Below, one piece after another: positions 1-6,480 of a stretch of DNA of 10,569 nucleotides; the first letter of the stretch is position 1, and every line of letters starts with the position of its first letter. This stretch comes from Acidimicrobiales bacterium (GTDB lineage Bacteria; Actinomycetota; Acidimicrobiia; Acidimicrobiales; CADCSY01), in assembly GCA_030447125.1 (NCBI GenBank), contig JAUJLZ010000046.1, positions 1-10,569 on the forward strand, in the 5' to 3' direction. Made by a program: the position numbers and the translations under genes. The notes under the pieces are model-generated. The model worked only from the letters and a program-made list of their open reading frames with translations, did not search any database and was not told where the DNA came from.

Positions 1-312
1 ATCGCCGAGGCCTGGGTGCTCTTGGCCCCGTCGGCCTACGAGGGGTTCGGCATTCCCGCGTGGGAGGCCATGGCCGCCGGGACCGCCGTGGTGGCCACCG
101 CCAACCCCGGTATCGAATACCTCGCTGCGGGTACGGGGTGCTGCACCGTCGTCGAGCCCGAGCACCTCGGAGACGCCCTGGTCCATCTCGTCGAGTCGGC
201 GCCTGCTCGTGAGGCACAGGTCGGGCGGGCTCTGGCGAGAGCCTTGGAGGTGGCTGAGCTCGGTCGACCCGAACGCTACGTCTCGCTCTTCCGAAGCGTG
301 GCCACTCGATGA
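1..312 (+). CDS. GT4-family glycosyltransferase, C-terminal fragment (5' end outside window)
   Basis: This is the C-terminal end of a GT-B fold retaining glycosyltransferase, which would transfer a sugar from an NDP- or NMP-sugar donor to a lipid-linked or glycan acceptor at the cytoplasmic face of the membrane. The frame is open from base 1. Counting from there, Glu14 and Glu22 in YEGFGIPAWEAMAAGTAVV form the EX7E donor-binding motif that defines GT4 and related families. The preceding VLLAPS and following VVATANPGIEYL fit the same Rossmann-like domain. About 100 residues remain, so roughly three quarters of a usual 350-400 aa enzyme is missing to the left. The stop overlaps the start of the next gene as ATGA (309-312), which implies translational coupling with the O-antigen-ligase-like gene and a role in polysaccharide assembly. 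Donor and linkage cannot be told from the sequence. Confidence 0.9.
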   Translation: MAEAWVLLAPSAYEGFGIPAWEAMAAGTAVVATANPGIEYLAAGTGCCTVVEPEHLGDALVHLVESAPAREAQVGRALARALEVAELGRPERYVSLFRSVATR

Positions 313-1670
313 CAACCACCAGCCCGCTCCGGGCGCCAAGCCTCCTCCCGGTCGGTTCCTTGACCGTGGCCCTCGCCCTGGGCGTGGTGCTCCCTACCGT
401 CACGGCGAGCTTCCCGGGGCGAGACATCGCCCTCTTCCTCGTTGCCGCGGTCATGGTATGGCTCGCTTGGGTCAGGCCGCGGCTCTCGATCATCCTGGTC
501 GTCGGGACTTTCGTGTTCTCGGCCTTGGTCAGGAGGCTGCTGCCGGCTCTCGATCCCACCGCCGACCTCGCCGCCATCCTCCCCTTCCTCGTGGCCCTTC
601 CGCTGGCCGCCCATGGCGTTCGCATGACGAAGCCGGTCGGCGCCGTCCTGCTGCTGGCCTGGATCACCATCCGGGCCGCCTTCTCCTTCGACGTCCCCCT
701 GGCCGGCCTGGCTGGGTGGCTGGCTCTGGCAGTACCCCTCCTGGCCGCCTTTGGAATCGCCCGCATCCCTTCGGGTCTCTCGACCTTTGCCCGAGCCACG
801 GTCGCCTGCGGCTCCATCGCCGCCCTCTACGGCATCGTGCAGTACTTCTTTCCCTTCTCTTGGGACGTGGAATGGTTGATGCGGGCCGACCTCAACAGCG
901 CCGGGCAGCCGGGCAACACCAACTTCCGGCCCTTCAGCACCCTTCCCGCCCCAGGCACGGCAGCCACTCTCAGCGCCGTCGTGATCCTCATCCTCGTCTT
1001 TCGCAAGGAGCTGGTGTGGCGGTCTCGGCTGTTCCGGGCAGTTGCCCTGGCCTCCTCGAGCACTTTCTTGCTGTTGACCCAGGTTCGCAGCGTGTGGCTC
1101 GCGCTGGTCGCCAGCCTGCTGGTCGGGGCCTTCGCCGCACGAGGACGGCCGGCTCAACAGATCCTCCCCCTCTCCGCCTTTGTCGTGGCCGTGGTCCTCG
1201 TGCTGCCGCTGGGGGAGGTGGTGGTAGATCGCCTCGACACCTTCTCCAACCTCCAAGACGACGTCAGCTACCGCAACCGCATCGGCACCTTGGCCAAGGC
1301 CGGCACCATCGTCTCTCCCCTTGGGCTCGGGGTGGGGCAGTTCTCATCGGCCCGGCGGGTGAGAGAAGCGAACCCCGTGGACAACGGCTACCTGGTCATT
1401 CTGGGCGAGGTCGGTGTGGTCGGCGCCGTCCTCATGACGTGCGTGCTCGCTTGGCTGGTGCGCCGGTCCCGTCCCCCGGAGTACGCCTTCTGGGCGATGC
1501 TGTTGGCGAGCAACGCCACTGGGTTCGCCTTTGGCGGCCTGACCGGCCTGTTGCTCTGGGCCCTGGCCGGGGTGGGCCGTCCCGGGGCCACCGAAACTCA
1601 GAGTGAGCACCGAATGCCCACGCCGGCACGCTCGATTTCCCCGCCGCTCGGCTCGCCCACGGGCAGATGA
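309..1670 (+). CDS. O-antigen ligase / Wzy-like polytopic membrane protein
   Basis: A 453-residue, strongly hydrophobic protein with roughly ten or more predicted membrane segments, typical in size for the O-antigen ligase/polymerase superfamily (PF04932-like). Members transfer or polymerise undecaprenyl-linked glycans on the outer face of the cytoplasmic membrane. Family marks seen here are a TQVRSVWLAL segment near residues 257-266 (the usual 'S/T-x-R..W' at the start of a helix), then RNRIGTLAKAG near 321, SPLGLGVGQFS near 335-345, and DNGYLVILGEVGVVG near 358-372. The last stands in for the common HN-x-(Y/F)-L...E.G signature, with Asp-Asn in place of His-Asn. The ATG at 309 is chosen because it overlaps the glycosyltransferase stop by four bases. 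A polar, Pro-rich tail of about 35 residues ends the protein. The acceptor is unknown. In a bacterium without LPS it is more likely a capsule/EPS polymerase or glycan transferase than a true O-antigen ligase. Confidence 0.85.
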   Translation: MTTTSPLRAPSLLPVGSLTVALALGVVLPTVTASFPGRDIALFLVAAVMVWLAWVRPRLSIILVVGTFVFSALVRRLLPALDPTADLAAILPFLVALPLAAHGVRMTKPVGAVLLLAWITIRAAFSFDVPLAGLAGWLALAVPLLAAFGIARIPSGLSTFARATVACGSIAALYGIVQYFFPFSWDVEWLMRADLNSAGQPGNTNFRPFSTLPAPGTAATLSAVVILILVFRKELVWRSRLFRAVALASSSTFLLLTQVRSVWLALVASLLVGAFAARGRPAQQILPLSAFVVAVVLVLPLGEVVVDRLDTFSNLQDDVSYRNRIGTLAKAGTIVSPLGLGVGQFSSARRVREANPVDNGYLVILGEVGVVGAVLMTCVLAWLVRRSRPPEYAFWAMLLASNATGFAFGGLTGLLLWALAGVGRPGATETQSEHRMPTPARSISPPLGSPTGR

Positions 1671-1674
1671 GATA

Positions 1675-1690
1675 CTGGCTCAGCGGCCAG
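1675..1690. terminator. Possible hairpin between convergent genes
   Basis: CTGGCT-CAGC-GGCCAG can fold into a five base pair stem plus one G-T pair with a four-base loop. It lies in the 41-base gap between two converging stop codons (1670 + and 1712 -), where a bidirectional terminator would be expected. It has no T-tract on either side, so a Rho-independent role is uncertain. Confidence 0.25.
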
Positions 1691-1711
1691 CGTCGGCTCC
1701 GGGGATTCCCG

Positions 1712-2623
1712 TCAGCCGTCGGCGGCCCCCAGGGGGACGAGGCGTTGACGTCGGGCCAGGGCGAGTAGCCACAAACGCACCTGGTGCGGGTCGAGCCAGG
1801 CCAGGTAGAAGAGGAGCATTGTGAGGCTGAAGAACCCCACTCGGAGCGTCACCTCGATGGCCAGGTGAAGGAGCACGCCCGCCGCCAACACCCACGGCCG
1901 AGCCCGCCGGTTCCACACGAGAACGGCCATGGCGAACTCGACGGCCAGGGTCGTGTAGGTCGCCACGTTGGAGACGACCACCGACGTGGTGATCCACGCG
2001 GGGAGCTCCAGTCGAACAAGTTGGCCGACGCGCAGGGAGTAGGAGAACGCGGTGCCGTCGTTCCACCTCATCCCCCGGACCTTGATCCACACGGTGAACA
2101 GGTAGATCAGGCTGAGCTGGACCTGCATGAGGCGAAGGGCCCAGGCCGCCCGCTCGGGGAACTCCCAGAAGTGGTCCCGAGCGCGTCGCCAGCGGTCGAG
2201 CGACAGGGCGGAACCGGCGGGGGCGAACATGAAGTAGAAGCTGAACACCCGCAGTGCCTGATCGCCGCCCTGGAAGACCGACGGGTTGCGCCGATACAAC
2301 GAGACGATGGCCACGAAGGCCACCACCGCGGCTAGGCGGGTGCGGTAGCCGAGGACCAGCCCGACCGCGGCGGCGACGAGCAACCAGTAGACGACGGTGG
2401 TGAAGGTGTCAGATCCGACGGCGTCGAGCAGTGACCAGGCCCAGGGGATGTCGGGGCCCTCGGGCAGGATGCCGGTGGTCGAGAAGAAGGGGGAGAGGTC
2501 GGGGCCCAGCATCGCGGCCCAAGCGAGCAGCAGCACCCCGTATGCGATCCTGACCACGGCCAGCGTCGACGTCGGCTCGGGGACCAACCAGAAGTCGTCC
2601 CAGATCGTCAGGAGGCGCTTCAC
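1712..2623 (-). CDS. HTTM-domain (vitamin K-dependent gamma-carboxylase-like) membrane protein
   Basis: A 303-residue polytopic protein that resembles the HTTM (horizontally transferred transmembrane) domain, the membrane part shared with vitamin K-dependent gamma-glutamyl carboxylase. Visible family marks are an N-terminal RIAYGVLLLAWA helix, FFSTTGILP, a YRRNPSVFQGGDQALRVFSFYFMFAP segment split over loop and helix, SLDRW, and the helix QLSLIYLFTVWIKVRGMRWNDGTA (the usual 'Q...Y...K..G..W..G.A' pattern). Bacterial stand-alone HTTM proteins have no established reaction, and no separate carboxylase domain is present. The GTG at 2623 directly follows the TGA of the upstream gene (2626-2624), with GGGAG about seven bases upstream inside that gene, so the two are cotranscribed and coupled. 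Cytoplasmic membrane location is clear; function is not. Confidence 0.8.
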   Translation of the reverse strand: MKRLLTIWDDFWLVPEPTSTLAVVRIAYGVLLLAWAAMLGPDLSPFFSTTGILPEGPDIPWAWSLLDAVGSDTFTTVVYWLLVAAAVGLVLGYRTRLAAVVAFVAIVSLYRRNPSVFQGGDQALRVFSFYFMFAPAGSALSLDRWRRARDHFWEFPERAAWALRLMQVQLSLIYLFTVWIKVRGMRWNDGTAFSYSLRVGQLVRLELPAWITTSVVVSNVATYTTLAVEFAMAVLVWNRRARPWVLAAGVLLHLAIEVTLRVGFFSLTMLLFYLAWLDPHQVRLWLLALARRQRLVPLGAADG

Positions 2624-3226
2624 TCAACGGCTCCCGCTGCGGAGGTCCAAGGTGAACAACCTCGTTTCCTCCCACGCGGGCGGCGGGCCGTCGGTTCCCG
2701 GCGGCAGGTTGCGACGGCTCCGGGTGATCAGCTCGACCCGCACCGGGCGGCGCTCGGCCTGACTGTGGGTCCTGGCCAACCAGCGGGCGAAGGGCTCTCG
2801 CAGGTACTTCCAGCCCTCGCTGCCGAGACGATCGGCGAAGACGGCCCAGTGGTAGTCCCGGTACCCACCCACCACGTCGCCGCCCTGGGGAGGCTCCCAT
2901 TGCACCGAGGTCCCATCGAGATACTCGATGCGGGCCATGAGCTCCGAGGTGGCTTCCGTAGGGTCAGGGGCGAACAGGTTCCAGGCCTGCGTGAGCCCGG
3001 TGGCGCCGATGTAGCGCTCAACGACCGGTAGAGATCCGGTCCTGATCGCCGATCCGGGAAAGTTCCAAACCACCAGGGCGGTGACGGTCAGGGCCAAGAA
3101 GCCACGCAACAGCCATCGCCCCCCGGCGCTTGCCTCCAGCCGCTCTTGGAGTGAGAGATCCCCCGCAGACGTAGCGGACTGCGTCGCCGAGCCTGCCTCG
3201 TCAAGCTGGTCCATCTCAACCACCAT
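2624..3226 (-). CDS. DUF5819-like single-pass membrane protein, partner of HTTM protein
   Basis: A 200-residue protein with a short acidic N-terminal tail (about 35 residues), one hydrophobic segment near 38-56, then a mostly soluble, presumably extracytoplasmic domain. The motif WNLFAPDP near residues 82-89 is the 'W-x-(L/M)-F-A-P-x-P' signature that I associate with DUF5819-type proteins, which are commonly encoded beside HTTM proteins in actinomycetes. The downstream domain (RIEYLDGTSVQWEPPQ, then a HWAVFADRL region and WKYLREPFARWL) also fits. No catalytic motif is recognised, and the function of the pair is unknown. ATG 3226 is preferred over the ATG at codon 5 because a TAnnnT -10-like element sits six bases upstream, which suggests a leaderless mRNA. 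No good ribosome site precedes either start. Confidence 0.75.
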   Translation of the reverse strand: MVVEMDQLDEAGSATQSATSAGDLSLQERLEASAGGRWLLRGFLALTVTALVVWNFPGSAIRTGSLPVVERYIGATGLTQAWNLFAPDPTEATSELMARIEYLDGTSVQWEPPQGGDVVGGYRDYHWAVFADRLGSEGWKYLREPFARWLARTHSQAERRPVRVELITRSRRNLPPGTDGPPPAWEETRLFTLDLRSGSR

Positions 3227-3232
3227 CGCCTG

Positions 3233-3238
3233 AGGCTA
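3233..3238 (-). promoter_or_regulatory. Putative -10 element of leaderless HTTM-pair transcript
   Basis: On the minus strand TAGCCT lies six bases before the ATG at 3226, so initiation about seven bases downstream would coincide with the start codon. No convincing -35 hexamer is seen at 16-18 bases. The assignment rests on the TAnnnT match in GC-rich DNA, the lack of a Shine-Dalgarno site, and the same spacing before lasB1. Confidence 0.45.
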
Positions 3239-3310
3239 GACCGGTGTTGCGCAGGGACCGCGTCACGACCGCCGAGGACGTGCCGGTCGCCGCCGCAGTG
3301 CCGAAAACGC

Positions 3311-3338
3311 GAACAACGACCCTCTCGGGTCGCTGTTC
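3311..3338 (-). terminator. Strong hairpin terminator downstream of lasA
   Basis: Bases 3311-3322 and 3327-3338 form a 12-base-pair stem with one G-T wobble and the four-base loop TCTC. On the minus strand the hairpin is followed within a few bases by a short T-run (GCGTTTTCGG). It lies 86 bases behind the lasA stop codon and about 84 bases before the next gene. It therefore probably ends the lasA transcript and insulates the HTTM pair. The T-run is short, so termination may be imperfect. Confidence 0.65.
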
Positions 3339-3424
3339 CTCGTGCTACATCCTTGATTTCCGGGGGCGCTCAGGCAGCGACACGAAGGGACATGCCGCCC
3401 CGAAAGCCAGGACCTCGTTCGGTG

Positions 3425-3538
3425 TTAGGTACCCGTGGCACCGGTGTCGTCACCGGCGACGGTGGCGAGGTTGGTCTGCAGGGTCAGCTCTTCGACGGAG
3501 CCAATCTCGCTCAGCGTCGGCGCTTCGTAGTCACGCAT
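3425..3538 (-). CDS. lasA: Lasso-type RiPP precursor peptide (LasA), 37 aa
   Basis: This small gene encodes MRDYEAPTLSEIGSVEEL followed by TLQTNLATVAGDDTGATGT. The N-terminal half carries the lasso-leader signature bound by the B1 (RRE) protein: Tyr4, Pro7, Leu9, Gly13 and Leu18-Thr19, with Y-to-P-to-G-to-T spacing like that of known actinobacterial leaders. Thr19 is then the conserved Thr at position -2, which places cleavage after Leu20 and gives a 17-residue core QTNLATVAGDDTGATGT. That core is odd: residue 1 is Gln, the first acidic residue is at 10 (not 7-9), and there are no aromatic or large plug residues. A register starting at Leu24 would put Asp at 7 and 8 but lacks leader precedent. 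The last residue is Thr, a hydroxyl residue where LasK enzymes act. ATG 3538 is preceded by GAGAGAGGA at good spacing. Its position directly behind lasC supports the call. Confidence 0.82.
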   Translation of the reverse strand: MRDYEAPTLSEIGSVEELTLQTNLATVAGDDTGATGT

Positions 3539-3586
3539 GCGCGCGTCCTCTCTCTCGGGATTGGGTCCGCCTTGAACCCTTGCGGA

Positions 3587-3615
3587 AGGTTAGGCCCCAT
3601 CCAGGTGGTTGTCAA
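3587..3615 (-). promoter_or_regulatory. lasA promoter (TTGACA-17-TAACCT) overlapping the lasC stop
   Basis: On the minus strand a perfect TTGACA (3615-3610) is followed after exactly 17 bases by TAACCT (3592-3587), a good housekeeping-sigma match in a GC-rich genome. Initiation would fall near 3580, leaving a leader of about 40 bases with the GAGAGAGGA ribosome site before the lasA ATG. The -35 hexamer contains the lasC stop codon TGA (3614-3612), so the promoter grows out of the end of the cyclase gene. It would let the precursor be made far in excess of the enzymes. Confidence 0.75.
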
Positions 3616-4838
3616 ACAGGGTTGTACCCCGTCGTGGCCCTGCCAACCTCGGCCTGGCCGGCCAGCCACGCCTGTTGCAGGAGGGGCATGCTCGATGGTG
3701 CCGGGAAGGGCTTGGCCCACTCCGCCCGGAGCCGGCCGGCGTCGACCAAGGCGGGGTCCGTCCCGCGACCGTTCCAGGAGGCGGCGAAGCGCTGGCTGGC
3801 ACCTCGCCACAGGCAGTGGCCGAACTGGGCTTTGGTCGACCGGGCCACGACCTCGGGGGGGAGCAGGTCGGCAAAAAGGGACTGCATGATGGCCGTCCGG
3901 TCACCGCAGCCGGCCCGTCCCCCCTGGCGAGCCAGGGCCGCGAGGAAGCGGCGGTCAAGGAGCGGGTTGGCCACGGTGGCCCCGCAGTCGCGGGCCAAGA
4001 CGTCGATGGTCGAGACCTCCAGGGCGAGGCCCCGGAGACTTGCCAGCCACTCCACCCAGCCGTCCCAGCGCACTGGTTCCGCGGCGTAGTGAGCGAACCA
4101 CCGAGCCTTGACCTCCCGCAGCGCAAGCGGCGTGAGCCAGGTGCAGGGCAGGCGATGGCGGCGCGCGGCCACCCGGCGCCCGAGCGGTGGACCGGCGATC
4201 AGGGCCAGCCGGCCCAGATCGCCCGGGCCGGGACGCACGGCCCGCCGGCGCACGGGCTCGAGACGAGCCCAGCGCCAGCCGGCGAAGAGGTTGTCCCCGT
4301 CGAAGCCCGTCATGAAGACGCCCCCGGCCGCCAGCTTCATCAACGGTTGGTAGCTGTACAGGTACGGCGGCCACAGGACGCCGTGGCGGCGCAGGACGGG
4401 CTGAGCGACGGGGCCGAGATAGTCGTGCTCATCGCCCACATCGAGGCGGGCCCAGTCGTCGAGGGCCAGGTGACGGATCACCAGCTCCTGCCACGCCGAC
4501 TCCTCCGCCATGGGCACGTCCCGGTAGCGAAGGGTGGCGGGGACGGGCAGCGGCAGGCCTTCCCGGCGGGCGACGTGGACGGCGACCGCCAGCACCGCCG
4601 AGGAGTCCCGACCCCCCGAGAACCCGACGACGCACCGCCCGTTGACCAGGCTACGAAGGACGGCCTCCTCCAGCGCGAGCCGAGGTGTTGTCGTCGGCTC
4701 AACCAGGGGGAGGGATGGGGCACCTGGTTGCGGGCCCAACGGTACCCCCGAGGCCAGCTCAAGCGCGGTGAGCCGTGGTCGTGGCGTGGGGGCGGCACCG
4801 TTCGCTGCCCCGGTCGCGGAGTCGACGTGATCCTGCAT
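3612..4838 (-). CDS. lasC: Asparagine-synthetase-like lasso cyclase (LasC), lacking the glutaminase domain
   Basis: A 408-residue member of the asparagine synthase C-domain family. In lasso pathways LasC adenylates an Asp/Glu side chain of the core with ATP and closes an isopeptide bond to the new N-terminus. The PP-loop SGGRDSS lies at residues 74-80, and GFDGDNLFAGW near 190 is the second ATP/Mg site motif (the usual D-E pair reads D-N here). The C-terminal stretch with STKAQFGHCLWRG, a W.G.GTDPALVD region and LLQQAWLAG is typical of actinobacterial lasso cyclases. The N-terminal amidotransferase-like domain of about 200 residues, present in most LasC proteins, is missing; residues 1-50 are Pro/Ala-rich linker. 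ATG 4838 shares one base with the permease stop (TGATG), so it is translationally coupled. The open frame continues upstream only opposite the permease and is not coding there. Other asparagine-synthetase-like amide-forming roles remain possible. Confidence 0.87.
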   Translation of the reverse strand: MQDHVDSATGAANGAAPTPRPRLTALELASGVPLGPQPGAPSLPLVEPTTTPRLALEEAVLRSLVNGRCVVGFSGGRDSSAVLAVAVHVARREGLPLPVPATLRYRDVPMAEESAWQELVIRHLALDDWARLDVGDEHDYLGPVAQPVLRRHGVLWPPYLYSYQPLMKLAAGGVFMTGFDGDNLFAGWRWARLEPVRRRAVRPGPGDLGRLALIAGPPLGRRVAARRHRLPCTWLTPLALREVKARWFAHYAAEPVRWDGWVEWLASLRGLALEVSTIDVLARDCGATVANPLLDRRFLAALARQGGRAGCGDRTAIMQSLFADLLPPEVVARSTKAQFGHCLWRGASQRFAASWNGRGTDPALVDAGRLRAEWAKPFPAPSSMPLLQQAWLAGQAEVGRATTGYNPV

Positions 4839-5686
4839 CAGAACTGGGTGAGGCTCCCTTGACGCCGGGCGAAGTCGACGGCATGCCCGAACAGCCACAG
4901 CGCCAGCGGCAGCGCCACCACGGCGAAGCCGACCAGGAGCGCGAGACGTCTCCCGGCGAGCTCTCCCTGCAGCAGTCCGGCCCGCAACACGTCGATGGCC
5001 CAGGTGAAGGGCAACAGGTTGGACAGCGCCCGAAGCGGACCGGGCAGGACGTCGACCGGGAAATAGACGCCGGCCAAGAGGGCGATGACGGTCGTGACCA
5101 TGCCCAACAGGGCGGTCACCTGCTTGAAGACCACCGCGCAGGAGGCCACCACCACGCCCACCGCGGCGAAGGTGGCCACCAGCGCCGGCAGTCCGATGAG
5201 GACGCTCACCGCCGTGCCGGCGCCGAGGTGGAGGCGCAGGCCGAACAGCACGGCCACGAGAACGGTCACCCCTGCCACTGCGGTGGCCCGGAGCAGGTCG
5301 AACGCAGCGCTCCCCAGGACCACCACCGAGGGCGACACCGGCGACGAGAGCAGGGTCTCGAAGGTCCCGGTGGTCTGTTCGGTGCGCAACCGGGCGGAGA
5401 AGGCGCTCAGGGCACTCTGGGCCATCCCGAGCACGGCGAGGCCGACGGCGGCGAAGGCGAAGTAGCCCTGGCTGAAGTTCCCGTCGGACGGGAGGCTGCC
5501 CCGGTCGACGAGACGGCCCAGGAAGTACAACATCGCCAGGGCCATCGGGACGGCGAAGATCTCGAGCAGGAACTGGAGCCGGTAGGAGCGGGCGATCCTC
5601 CAGTCCCGGCGAACAAAGGCGGCCAACCACAGCCTCGCCGACGCCCGACCTGCCGTTGCTGTTGCCGTAAGGGGGACGGCGGTCAT
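4838..5686 (-). CDS. ABC-2 type permease of the peptide export system
   Basis: A 282-residue integral membrane protein with about six hydrophobic segments, the usual ABC-2 permease topology and size. The cytoplasmic motif RTEQTTGTFETLLSSPVSP near residues 100-118 is the conserved 'E...GT-E-LL-s-P' loop that contacts the ATPase. A short amphipathic N-terminal arm with RRDWRIARSYR precedes the first helix. It would pair as a dimer with the ATPase to export the mature peptide, and perhaps to protect the producer. Its ATG overlaps the ATPase stop as ATGA (5683-5686), and its stop overlaps the lasC start, so the three proteins should be made in step. The substrate is inferred from context; export of a glycan precursor is a weaker alternative because this gene set is coupled to lasC and not to the glycan genes. 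Confidence 0.85.
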   Translation of the reverse strand: MTAVPLTATATAGRASARLWLAAFVRRDWRIARSYRLQFLLEIFAVPMALAMLYFLGRLVDRGSLPSDGNFSQGYFAFAAVGLAVLGMAQSALSAFSARLRTEQTTGTFETLLSSPVSPSVVVLGSAAFDLLRATAVAGVTVLVAVLFGLRLHLGAGTAVSVLIGLPALVATFAAVGVVVASCAVVFKQVTALLGMVTTVIALLAGVYFPVDVLPGPLRALSNLLPFTWAIDVLRAGLLQGELAGRRLALLVGFAVVALPLALWLFGHAVDFARRQGSLTQF

Positions 5687-6480
5687 CGGTCTGGCGTCAC
5701 GCCAGCTGCAACGCCGACGGCCGTCACCAGCAGGTCCTCGAGGCCGGCAGCGTCGGAGGGGTCGTCAGTGGTGACCACCACCGAGCCGCCGACCATCATC
5801 ACAACCCGGGAGGCTACCGCGGCTGCCTCGTGGAGGTCATGGGTGGCAAAGAGCACGGCCCGCCCCGCGTCGGCTTGACGGCGCACCTCTTCGCGGAACG
5901 AGGAGGCGGCCACCGGGTCGAGGGTGCGGGTGGGTTCGTCGAGGAGCAGCACCGGCGGCTCACACAGCAGGGCTCGAGCGAGCGACAGCCGGGCCCGCAT
6001 CCCCGACGAGTAGCGGTCGAAGCGCCGGTCGGCCGCCTCGGTGAGGCCCACGCCGTCCAACAGCTCGGCGGCCCGGGCTCGGGCGGCGGAGCGGCGCAGG
6101 CCATGGAGGGCGGCGAAGAACTGCAGGTTGTCCCGCCCGCTCAGGCGCCAGTACCAGGAGCGCTCCTCGCCCAGGACCATCCCCAGACACCGCCGGGCGG
6201 CGCCGGGATCGGCCACCACGTCGTGGCCGGCCACCTCGGCCCGGCCCCGGTCGGGCAGGACGGTCGTGCCCAGGATGCGCAAAAGGGTGCTCTTGCCCGC
6301 GCCGTTGGGCCCCAGGAGGGCGACGATGCCGCCCCAGGGCACCTCCAGATCCACCCCGCGGAGGGCAACGTGGCCCCTGAAGCTCTTCTCCAGCCCGACG
6401 ACGCGGACGCCAAGGTCTGGTTCGCGCCCGTCGGCTGGTAGCGTCTCGGCGCTTGGACGCAAGCTCGACCTTCCCAACAC
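5683..6480 (-). CDS. ABC transporter ATPase of the peptide export system
   Basis: A 265-residue nucleotide-binding subunit with all motifs: Walker A GPNGAGKS (57-64), signature YSSGMR (157-162, a variant of LSGGQ common in ABC-2 drug and peptide exporters), Walker B LLLDEP (178-183), D-loop LDP and H-loop His214 in ATHDL. The RSWYWRLSGRDNLQFF segment near 108-122 is typical of actinobacterial ABC-2 ATPases. It powers the permease encoded next (ATGA overlap). GTG 6480 is drawn, but AGGAGGG abuts it directly. TTG 6462, with GGAAGG six bases upstream, is at least as good a start and would remove six residues. The 5' end overlaps the divergent kinase gene if that gene starts at 6453. Confidence 0.88.
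   Translation of the reverse strand: MLGRSSLRPSAETLPADGREPDLGVRVVGLEKSFRGHVALRGVDLEVPWGGIVALLGPNGAGKSTLLRILGTTVLPDRGRAEVAGHDVVADPGAARRCLGMVLGEERSWYWRLSGRDNLQFFAALHGLRRSAARARAAELLDGVGLTEAADRRFDRYSSGMRARLSLARALLCEPPVLLLDEPTRTLDPVAASSFREEVRRQADAGRAVLFATHDLHEAAAVASRVVMMVGGSVVVTTDDPSDAAGLEDLLVTAVGVAAGVTPDR
6439..6444 (+). promoter_or_regulatory. Putative -10 element of lasK
   Basis: TAGCGT lies eight bases before TTG 6453, so a transcript starting there would be nearly leaderless. No -35 is recognised. The site lies within the ATPase gene on the other strand, so the two divergent promoters would be interleaved with each other's coding sequence. Confidence 0.3.

Noticed and set aside
276..1256. 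326-codon open frame on the - strand
   Set aside because: It is antisense to the O-antigen-ligase-like gene and its product is a polar Glu/Gly/Gln-rich chain without a fold or motif.
209..1606. 465-codon open frame on the + strand
   Set aside because: It overlaps the O-antigen-ligase-like gene in another frame. Its translation is Arg/Pro/Gly-rich with no membrane segments or motifs, typical of an off-frame reading of GC-rich DNA.
3239..3424. Search for a second precursor peptide behind lasA
   Set aside because: Only very short frames are present on the minus strand (for example six codons from an ATG near 3393) and none carries a YxxP...G...T leader.
3609..4862. 417-codon open frame on the + strand
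   Set aside because: It is antisense to lasC with no recognisable domain and a composition typical of shadow frames.
4839..5630. N-terminal extension of LasC (open frame to 5630, 672 codons in all)
   Set aside because: The extra 264 codons lie opposite the permease frame on the same strand, are Arg/Gly/Pro-rich, and contain no glutaminase domain. The ATG at 4838 with TGATG coupling is the better start.
4775..5878. 367-codon open frame on the + strand rich in Glu, His and Gln
   Set aside because: It is antisense to the permease and ATPase genes; the hydrophobic codons of the permease read backwards give this charged low-complexity chain.
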